From positions 1-37,023 of the forward strand of contig JACRCP010000018.1 in NCBI GenBank assembly GCA_016218965.1: 37,023 nucleotides of DNA, in the 5' to 3' direction. Each line of letters opens with the position of its first letter. The stretch's first letter is position 1. Under the pieces are notes generated by a model that was not told the DNA's origin, did no database searches, and worked only from the letters and a program-made list of their open reading frames with translations. Source of the DNA: Deltaproteobacteria bacterium (lineage in GTDB: Bacteria; Myxococcota; SpSt-1050; JACRCP01). The translations under genes and the position numbers were made by a program. Positions 31,480 through 37,023 of this stretch are shown one piece after another.

Positions 31480-33174
31480 ATGGACCCCATCGCCGAGGCA
31501 TACCGGGAATTCCCTGCCTGGGTCTTCTGGCTCCGGTATCTCTTCCATGTCCCGGCAGCCTTTTCTGTCTCGTTCTCTGCCGCCTTCATGGGAGCGTGGG
31601 TCGCTCTTGTCCCGATGTACACGTCTCGAAACGCGCATTGGACCGAGCGCGCACGCCTTCTCTGGCCGGTACGCCTCGTCACCGCCGCCAACTTGATGTT
31701 TGTCCCTGTGGTTGCGGTCGCGGGGAGGTTGGCGTTTGGAGGTGCCGTTCGAGGAACCAGTTCCGGTTTGGATCCGCTTCTATTCCTCTGGCCGCTGAGT
31801 GCATTCGCGGGCGTTTCGGCCGCGCGGTTCGTGGTGCTGCGGAGCTTTGTTGCGTTGCCTCGCCGCGAACCCGGTGCATTGCCGGACGCACTCTCGATGG
31901 CAATCATCCTTTACCCTCACGTGTGCACGACGCTGCTTTTCGGTCTCGCGATGCCGAACAGATTCGACTGGGAGGCGGGAATCGTCTTCGTGGCTGCATT
32001 GTCGGCGGTGGTGTTCTTCATGATGGGCGGAAACCTCCTGTTGGCCAGGGCTCTGTCGATCGCGATTCCGGCGGGGGAGCGGCTGACCGAGATCGCCCGA
32101 GGGATGTCCGCAAGAACGGGGGTCCGACTGAATTCCATATGTGAACTGCGGATCAGCCAGGTGAACGCTGTTGCTTTTCCGTCCAACCGGTGCATCGCTT
32201 TCACCGGCGGATTGCTTCCGATGCTTACTGACGAGGAGATTGCAGCAGTCGCGGGGCACGAACTGGCCCATCTTGCCGAATCCCGCAAGGTTCTGGCGTT
32301 CAGGCGGCTGCTGATGGCCTTCCTTCCCCTCGTCGCGCTGAATCCGGTGACGCACCGATTTGGCTTCGGAGGAGCCGCCGGGTTGGGAGCGGGGGTGTTT
32401 CTGTTTCTCATGTTCGGTCGCAGGGTCGCAGCCCGCCTCGAGACGAGTGCGGATGTCGGCGCGAAGAAATGGGAGCCGCAACCGGCCGCCTACGCGAAGG
32501 CTCTGGAGAAGTTGCACAGGGCGGCTCTCCTTCCCGCGGTGATGCCGGCCCGGGTGGACATTCACCGGAATCTTTATGATCGAATGGTGTCTGCTGGCGT
32601 CCAACCGGCATTTCCGCGCCCGAGCCCTCCGTCGAAGGCAACTTTTCGTTTTGCTTTTTTGGGGACTCTCGCGGCGTTCTTCACGTGCATGCTGGTTCTC
32701 AAACTTCTATTCAACGTGGCCGGACACCTCGCGGCCAGAGCAGAAAACCCGGTCGGGCTCATGGCTGTAATGACCTTGGACGGCGGCGGTGAAAGGCGCC
32801 TGCAAACGCTCTCCCGGATCCGCGAGGCGAAAAACGATCTCCGTGGCGCGCTCGTTTTCGCGAAGGCCGCTGTCGAGGCCGGTGCCCACGACCATCGAAA
32901 CCGCACGCATGTCGCCAGCCTGCTTGCCGCCGTGGGACGATGCGATGAGGCCGCAATTTCCCTCGAAGAAGCCAGGAAACTCGGTTGGCAGCATGCAAGT
33001 GACGAGCCGGAAGAAGTCTCCATTGACGCCGGCCCGGACGCGGTGAACATGGAGGCGCAGGATGCAAGGAAGGCGGCAGCCGCCGCGGCAAGAACGTATG
33101 TGGACGCACTCCCCGAGATCAGAAAGGCAACCGAAGCCGTCGCAAAGTGCAAGGGGAGCGCGTCGCCGAGGTGA
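31480..33174 (+). CDS. Membrane M48-family zinc metallopeptidase
   Basis: 564 aa. ATG 31480 with a weak AAGG/GGGCGG site upstream. Several hydrophobic spans: at about 25-45, 65-90, 105-125, 145-160 and 170-190, others near 285-325, and one after residue 390. The catalytic HELAH is at 260-264 and the third zinc ligand is E321 in ETSADVGA, the expected M48 pattern. The last 110 residues are helical and charged (AKNDLRGALVFAKAAVEAGAHD), perhaps TPR-like. M48 enzymes such as HtpX handle membrane-protein quality control; the exact subfamily here is unclear. It lies just left of the tRNA-Pro remnant. Confidence 0.85.
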   Translation: MDPIAEAYREFPAWVFWLRYLFHVPAAFSVSFSAAFMGAWVALVPMYTSRNAHWTERARLLWPVRLVTAANLMFVPVVAVAGRLAFGGAVRGTSSGLDPLLFLWPLSAFAGVSAARFVVLRSFVALPRREPGALPDALSMAIILYPHVCTTLLFGLAMPNRFDWEAGIVFVAALSAVVFFMMGGNLLLARALSIAIPAGERLTEIARGMSARTGVRLNSICELRISQVNAVAFPSNRCIAFTGGLLPMLTDEEIAAVAGHELAHLAESRKVLAFRRLLMAFLPLVALNPVTHRFGFGGAAGLGAGVFLFLMFGRRVAARLETSADVGAKKWEPQPAAYAKALEKLHRAALLPAVMPARVDIHRNLYDRMVSAGVQPAFPRPSPPSKATFRFAFLGTLAAFFTCMLVLKLLFNVAGHLAARAENPVGLMAVMTLDGGGERRLQTLSRIREAKNDLRGALVFAKAAVEAGAHDHRNRTHVASLLAAVGRCDEAAISLEEARKLGWQHASDEPEEVSIDAGPDAVNMEAQDARKAAAAAARTYVDALPEIRKATEAVAKCKGSASPR

Positions 33175-33215
33175 CTTCAGCCGTTTTCACGTCGATGGAT
33201 TCACAAGTGAAAAAA

Positions 33216-33260
33216 TGGTCGGGGCGATTGGATTTGAACCAACGACCACTTGCACCCCAA
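33216..33260 (-). tRNA. 3' half of a tRNA-Pro(GGG) gene (partial; candidate attachment site)
   Basis: On the minus strand this reads from an anticodon loop (TTGGGGTG), through the variable loop (AAGTGGTC) and T arm (GTTGG TTCAAAT CCAAT), to the acceptor strand CGCCCCG, A and CCA. It matches the layout of bacterial tRNA-Pro(GGG) 3' halves. The 5' half (D arm, 5' anticodon stem, acceptor 5' strand) is not present to the right. The CCA is followed by a T-run on the same strand, as for a native tRNA end. This is what a site-specific integration at a tRNA 3' end leaves behind. Confidence 0.85.
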
Positions 33261-33401
33261 TCGTCCGACCCCGTTGTCTCCACGGTTTCACCGCCTGGCT
33301 CCGCTTCACATCCCGTGGAAACTGCTCCGGCGGCATCATACAAAACTTTCCACGGCGTGTCACCAAGTCTATCGGGTGGCACCCCGTTTGGTGCGCCGGT
33401 G

Positions 33402-33608
33402 GTGCGGGCGCTTTCGGCCGTCCCCAAGCCCGTGGTGCTCCTCAAGGTCGGTGACGTGGCGGCACGCCTCGGAGTCTGCAACGCGACCGTCTATTCGTGG
33501 TGCTCCGAGGGATTGCTCCCGCACATCCGCGTGGTGAACGTGATCCGGGTTACCCCCGAAGACCTCCAGGCGTTCCTGTCCGGCCGGAGGGTCCCCTTCG
33601 ATCCCTGA
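33402..33608 (+). CDS. Helix-turn-helix protein, excisionase/MerR-like
   Basis: About 68 aa. The core reads KVGDVAARLGVCNATVYSWC...GLLPHIRVVNVIRVTPEDLQAFL, a typical HTH_17/excisionase-type DNA-binding fold. The start is uncertain: the frame is open far upstream through the tRNA remnant, where it gives the well-known spurious NQRPLAPQ peptide, so a GTG at 33399, 33402, 33432 or 33435 is more likely. No clear Shine-Dalgarno was seen. It lies 22 bases before the Rep-like gene, and could control that gene or excision. Confidence 0.7.
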   Translation: MRALSAVPKPVVLLKVGDVAARLGVCNATVYSWCSEGLLPHIRVVNVIRVTPEDLQAFLSGRRVPFDP

Positions 33609-33630
33609 TCTTAGGGGGCGACAAACTCAC

Positions 33631-34431
33631 ATGAACGTGACGCGAGCATTCGCGCAGCGCTGCTCCCGGTACGCGCGGGAGGCGACCGAGGAGCATGAGC
33701 GCCGGTTCTTTCGGGACCTGTGTCTGAGCCTTCAACAGTGCATCGACAACGGGGGCAGGTGCGGAAAGACGTGGCTTTGTCCCCGATGTTCCGGAAGGGC
33801 CAGCCGCAAGAGAAGACGGGAGGACGAGGTGATTCTCTCGACGTGTTCGGGCCGGTTGGCGATGGTCACGCGCACAATGCCGGTTGACGACCTTCGGCCG
33901 GGGCTTTGTTTCTTCAAGGCATGCACGAAGAGGTTCAACAGACACCGCGCCTGGGTTTCTTCGGTCGCCGGGGGAGAGACAGACATCGACGTCAAGCCGA
34001 TCGGCATCGGAGGGTTCCGTCGCTTCAACATCCACGCTCACTCACTCGTGGAACTCCGCGACGGCGCTCTTCCTCTCGACAAGGGGAGACTCACCGACGA
34101 ATGGAATGAACTCCTTGGGAACGGGGGTCATGTCGGCAACGTCGACGTGTTGCCGATCCCTCAACCTTGGGTCGACAGGAAAAGAACCTTCTCGGGAGTG
34201 GCGTTCTACGTCGTGAAGCGGGTCCGGAAAGAGTGGTTGAAGTTCGACGACGAAGTGCTCAAAGAGCTGATGAAGTTCTCAATCGGAAACCGGATGGCCG
34301 GTCGCTTCGGGACCTGGTGGGGGAGTCAGGCGGTGGGGCTATCGACAGGAGGCACGAAAGATGAGCACCAAGCGGAAGTTGATCGCGAACCGCGCGAACG
34401 CCTTGAAGAGTACCGGGCCGCGGACGCTTGA
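33631..34431 (+). CDS. Rolling-circle replication initiator-like protein (Rep, HUH endonuclease)
   Basis: 266 aa. An N-terminal zinc-finger-like CGKTWLCPRCSGRASRKR (Cys44, Cys50, Cys53) is typical of Rep_1-type plasmid initiators. The HUH motif is IHAHSLVE (H135, H137), and the candidate nicking tyrosine is Y193 in AFYVVKRVRK, at about the expected distance. A late GRFGTWWG motif also recalls rolling-circle Rep proteins. Such proteins nick one strand of an origin and bind its 5' end. The last 71 bases overlap the next gene. The ATG has no close Shine-Dalgarno. Confidence 0.8.
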   Translation: MNVTRAFAQRCSRYAREATEEHERRFFRDLCLSLQQCIDNGGRCGKTWLCPRCSGRASRKRRREDEVILSTCSGRLAMVTRTMPVDDLRPGLCFFKACTKRFNRHRAWVSSVAGGETDIDVKPIGIGGFRRFNIHAHSLVELRDGALPLDKGRLTDEWNELLGNGGHVGNVDVLPIPQPWVDRKRTFSGVAFYVVKRVRKEWLKFDDEVLKELMKFSIGNRMAGRFGTWWGSQAVGLSTGGTKDEHQAEVDREPRERLEEYRAADA

Positions 34432-35047
34432 AGGAAAGGTCGTCTCTTCTCAAAACGCCATCCGCCACGGTCTGCTTTCTCGGTCGGTCCTTCTCATTGA
34501 CGAGGACGCCGGTGAACTCGTCGAACTTCGAACGGCTCTCGAAGAGCAGTTGCACCCCGAGGGGATCCTTGAGAGTATCGTCGTTGATCGCATCGTCTCG
34601 GCAATCTGGAGGCTTCGCCGTCTCGGGCGCGTCGAGGCCGGACTCTTCGATATCGGCTACTTCGAAGAGGTGTCGAAGCGCGCTAGAAAGACGGCCAGCC
34701 GCTATGAGAAAACGACAGGCGTCTTCCTGGCACCTCTCGATCTTGGTCCGCTTGCAGGAGAGACGACTATCACAGACCCCAGCAAGCGTGAAGCCGCAGA
34801 ACGGCAGGCAGTTCGGGCCGACTCCATGAAGCTCTCGGAGGGTACGCTGCTGGCCTGTTCGTTCCGTCAGGATTCCGCCGAGATCGAGGCGTTCGGGAAG
34901 TTGAGCCGGTACGAAGTCACGATCGAACGCGGGATGTATCGAGCGCTCCATGAACTTCAACGCCTGCAGGCCGCGCGCGCGGGGATCACCGTTCCACCCC
35001 CGGCGGCCGTAGATGTAACTGTATCGGGCGAGGGCGGCGAGGGGTGA
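34361..35047 (+). CDS. 'STGPRT' orphan-family protein, overlapping rep
   Basis: 228 aa. ATG 34361 with AGGAGG (34347-34352) 8 bases upstream, inside the rep gene. The N-terminus IANRANALKSTGPRTLEGK followed by SSQNAIRHGLLSRSVLL is a signature of a family I recall as common and multi-copy in Acidobacteria and Planctomycetes, with no known function. The rest is mostly helical and charged, with a possible coiled coil (LRTALEEQLHPEGILESIVVDRIVSAIWRLRRL). No catalytic motif was seen. The translational overlap ties it to replication or mobility; its role is unknown. Confidence 0.8.
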   Translation: MSTKRKLIANRANALKSTGPRTLEGKVVSSQNAIRHGLLSRSVLLIDEDAGELVELRTALEEQLHPEGILESIVVDRIVSAIWRLRRLGRVEAGLFDIGYFEEVSKRARKTASRYEKTTGVFLAPLDLGPLAGETTITDPSKREAAERQAVRADSMKLSEGTLLACSFRQDSAEIEAFGKLSRYEVTIERGMYRALHELQRLQAARAGITVPPPAAVDVTVSGEGGEG

Positions 35048-35149
35048 AGATGGCTTCGTTTGGCAAAAACTCACCGAGGTCCGCCGAGCATCACCCCAGG
35101 GGGACGGCGAGACCCGCGACCGGACCGATGAGAGATGGCGAACATCGCG
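35048..35149. other. Gap between STGPRT gene and AgmX-domain gene
   Basis: 102 bases between convergent genes. No gene, palindrome or origin-like sequence was recognised here. Confidence 0.4.
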
Positions 35150-36826
35150 TCATTTGCTTGAAGGCTGCGAGATAATGAAAGGAAACTCGATGAAGATCGG
35201 ATCACTCTTGAACATACCGAAGTTCAGTCCCTTCAGCACTCCAGTCACACAGTCCGCAACAGCCGTTTCTTGGTACTTCCGGTTTGCTACTGTGAGCTTT
35301 TCAGCATAGCCAGTAGGGTATATCTCGAATGAAATAATCATACGGCCTTGAAGGTCAGGATCGCTGATTGCATGTTTTGAAATGCACTCTTTGAAACGTG
35401 CATTACTTGCCGTAATAGTCTTAAATATCTGATCCCTTGTAAGTTGTCCCGGAAGCAACGCTCTTTCCTGTGGGATGAGAGTGTTGTCAACAACATGCTT
35501 TTCGCGTTTTTCTTCTTTACCTTCTGTGATAATCACGCCATCCGTCAATATGATCGGTGAGTCGTCAATCTCGTTGACACTATCTCCATACGAGTGCAGA
35601 GTCCCTTCAAACTTCACTTTCTGACCCTGCTTAATACCGAGGGCACTAAATAAATCTTCCTCATTTAGCGTCGCCGGCTCTACGCTCCAAGCGAACTGTC
35701 CATTAGGTAAAGCGACCGGGTGGGAGCCAGCAGGCACATCTAAACCGGCCGCTTTTAGTTGTTCAATGAGAGCGGTTTCTCTTTCGACAGCCTCTTTTTC
35801 CAGTTCCCTCGATTTCGATTTCATCAACTTGTAAAGAAACTCCGTGGCATCCAATTCAACATCCACCGAACGTGAAGAAGAGGGTTCCATGATGAAAAGG
35901 ATTCGCTTTTGATTTCTGACAAAAGCTCGAGCGGCCGCAATGCTCCGCGCTCCACTCGCCATTGCGCGCTCTGCCTCGACGCCACGATTGATTGCGCCAA
36001 TGTAGCCGGTCCATTTCACTCGTTTGCCTGCGTAGTATTGCCACAACCTCTGCCTTTCTTTTGGGGGAGCGGGACTGTTCAAAGAGTAGAACTTGTTGAA
36101 CGTCTCCCACGACAGATCCGGGATTGATTTCCCGATCTCCTCCACTCTGGCTTGCTTTTCTTCTTCGGTCAGTTCCGCGGGTTCAGTGTCAACCTTTTTC
36201 AATACCATGTCGGTCCTAGTACCGACCGTGACAGGCAGTTTGATCGAACCGTTTTTCTGGAATACGATTGTTCCTTCTGCCAGCTCGTCGAAGTCAGTTG
36301 ACTTGTTGCATATCATATCTGCGATTCTCCATTCCCGCAGATCCGGTTCCATGCCCATGTAACGGCAGAGCGGTAACTTCACGTTAACATTTGAGTCGAT
36401 ATATACTTTCCGATGGCCACATTTCCATATCTTGAATTTTCTATTCATTGGGGCTGTTTTGCTGTCAACTTGACCGAAGTAAACGGCCCTGTCCTTGGTG
36501 AAGTGCGATGCCTTTCCAGAGCCGCTGGAAATGCACGTGTATGGTATTGGGGCGTTCTTCTCGTCTGCGCAAACGTGATTGGCAAACGAGTACCCCGTCC
36601 AACTTATACTGCCAAGATCACCGATGCTGAATGAGATGCTTTTCGCATATTGCTGTGTGCATTTGCTCTTTCCGGTCTCCTTGATCTCCGTGAATTTCTC
36701 GCCCGAATAAGTGCCTATGATCTCATTTGGCAATCGTCTCGGTTCTTCTCCAAGCGTGCTCGGCTCAAAAGCGCTGGTTGCTCCGAGTGCTCCGAGGACC
36801 GATATTGAAAACAGTGTGCGTCTCAT
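35150..36826 (-). CDS. Secreted protein with AgmX/PglI-like C-terminal domain, AT-rich
   Basis: 558 aa with a signal peptide (MRRTLFSISVLGALGATSA). The middle includes a WQYYAGKRVKWTGYIG segment and a Lys/Glu-rich helical stretch. The last about 90 residues (FKECISKHAISDPDLQGRMIISFEIYPTGYAEKL...CVTGVLKGLNFG) match the AgmX/PglI C-terminal domain found in myxobacterial gliding and envelope proteins, TonB-like in style. ATG 36826 is chosen; an ATG at 36844 adds six residues and GGAGG lies between them. Sampled GC is near 45%, well below the ~65% typical of the window. Probably transferred cargo of the element. Confidence 0.8.
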   Translation of the reverse strand: MRRTLFSISVLGALGATSAFEPSTLGEEPRRLPNEIIGTYSGEKFTEIKETGKSKCTQQYAKSISFSIGDLGSISWTGYSFANHVCADEKNAPIPYTCISSGSGKASHFTKDRAVYFGQVDSKTAPMNRKFKIWKCGHRKVYIDSNVNVKLPLCRYMGMEPDLREWRIADMICNKSTDFDELAEGTIVFQKNGSIKLPVTVGTRTDMVLKKVDTEPAELTEEEKQARVEEIGKSIPDLSWETFNKFYSLNSPAPPKERQRLWQYYAGKRVKWTGYIGAINRGVEAERAMASGARSIAAARAFVRNQKRILFIMEPSSSRSVDVELDATEFLYKLMKSKSRELEKEAVERETALIEQLKAAGLDVPAGSHPVALPNGQFAWSVEPATLNEEDLFSALGIKQGQKVKFEGTLHSYGDSVNEIDDSPIILTDGVIITEGKEEKREKHVVDNTLIPQERALLPGQLTRDQIFKTITASNARFKECISKHAISDPDLQGRMIISFEIYPTGYAEKLTVANRKYQETAVADCVTGVLKGLNFGMFKSDPIFIEFPFIISQPSSK

Positions 36827-36872
36827 TGCGATGATAGCCTCCATAGAGCCATCTAGCACGATAGAAAAATGG

Positions 36873-37023
36873 GTGTCAAATGACCGCACCCGCCCCGGGG
36901 CCGCCAGCCTCGATGACCTCGCGCGCGCCGCCGGCCACCTCGACGCACCGAGGGTGCACCGTCTCGATGACGGGGCCGCCAGCGGGGCGCGCGTTCTCGC
37001 TGACGCCATCCACGCCTCGGCTG
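36873..37023 (+). CDS. N-terminal start of a protein running off the right edge
   Basis: A frame open from GTG 36873 to the window end gives about 50 residues beginning SNDRTRPGAASLDDLARAAG and continuing HLDAPRVHRLDDGAASGARVL. It is GC-rich like the host genes. The wording vaguely resembles the start of DUF4432-type aldose epimerase relatives, but this is a guess from 50 residues. The start codon has no clear Shine-Dalgarno. If it is a host gene, the mobile element either ended before it or continues around it. Confidence 0.35.
   Translation, partial: MSNDRTRPGAASLDDLARAAGHLDAPRVHRLDDGAASGARVLADAIHASA

Noticed and set aside
33271..33360. Possible 5' half of the tRNA-Pro gene to the right of the remnant
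   Set aside because: The expected acceptor strand, D arm and 5' anticodon stem complementary to GCAAGT were not found; a CGGGGT near 33271 gives a tRNA only about 58 nt long.
33147..33401. N-terminal extension of the HTH frame (WSGRLDLNQRPLAPQ...)
   Set aside because: This peptide is read through the tRNA-Pro 3' half; it is the familiar tRNA-derived spurious protein, not a real N-terminus.
36880..37023. Alternative plus-strand frame starting ATG 36880
   Set aside because: Its Pro/Ser/Thr-rich product has the composition of a shadow frame; the GTG 36873 frame reads more like protein. Too short to be sure.

Overview
The window (about 37 kb) looks like chromosome of a high-GC, Gram-negative, didermal bacterium of myxobacterial or other deltaproteobacterial type, quite possibly from a metagenome assembly. 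Evidence: many predicted lipoproteins with Asp/Ser/Gly-rich stalks and disulfide-type Cys repeats, predicted outer-membrane barrels, an AgmX/PglI-like C-terminal domain, and sigma70-like promoters with TACAAT or TATGAT -10 boxes. The taxon is inferred from style, not from a marker gene.

Layout. 1-3558: end of a Cys-rich protein, an overlapping outer-membrane-type protein, and a large mosaic lipoprotein. 3657-7293: a tightly overlapping threonine operon (aspartokinase-like protein, thrB, thrC) whose aspartokinase has lost its hallmark catalytic residues. 7338-11923: a 46-aa small gene and four secreted or lipid-anchored Cys/Asp-rich proteins, one with a HEXXH metallopeptidase signature. 12176-17438: hrpB facing a pnp/rpsO pair, with a strong promoter before rpsO and a large stem-loop between rpsO and pnp. 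17773-20261: a lipoprotein of unknown function and a convergent barrel-ankyrin fusion protein. 20384-29043: a three-gene set (FecR-domain protein, 2050-aa TIG/Ig-like lipoprotein, TPR plus outer-membrane barrel) that looks like a surface-display module. 29062-31276: surE, a LysM-M23 lipoprotein and apt on the minus strand. 31480-33174: a membrane M48 peptidase.

The right end (33216 onward) looks like an integrated element. It starts with the 3' half of a tRNA-Pro gene (minus strand), followed by a helix-turn-helix excisionase-like gene, a rolling-circle (HUH) Rep-like gene, an overlapping gene of the 'STGPRT' orphan family, and a clearly AT-richer gene for a secreted AgmX-domain protein. The intact tRNA and an integrase would be expected beyond the right edge and were not seen.

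The window is also rich in short repeats: a palindrome family with the half-site CACGGACAA, 9-bp and 7-bp tandem arrays, and degenerate CTCTGTGGC / CTCTGCGCC arrays. Some lie inside genes, and one encodes the hydrophobic part of a lipoprotein signal peptide. The most interesting items are the tRNA-Pro/Rep/STGPRT element, the FecR/TIG/TPR-barrel module, the degenerate aspartokinase and the coding use of the tandem repeats.
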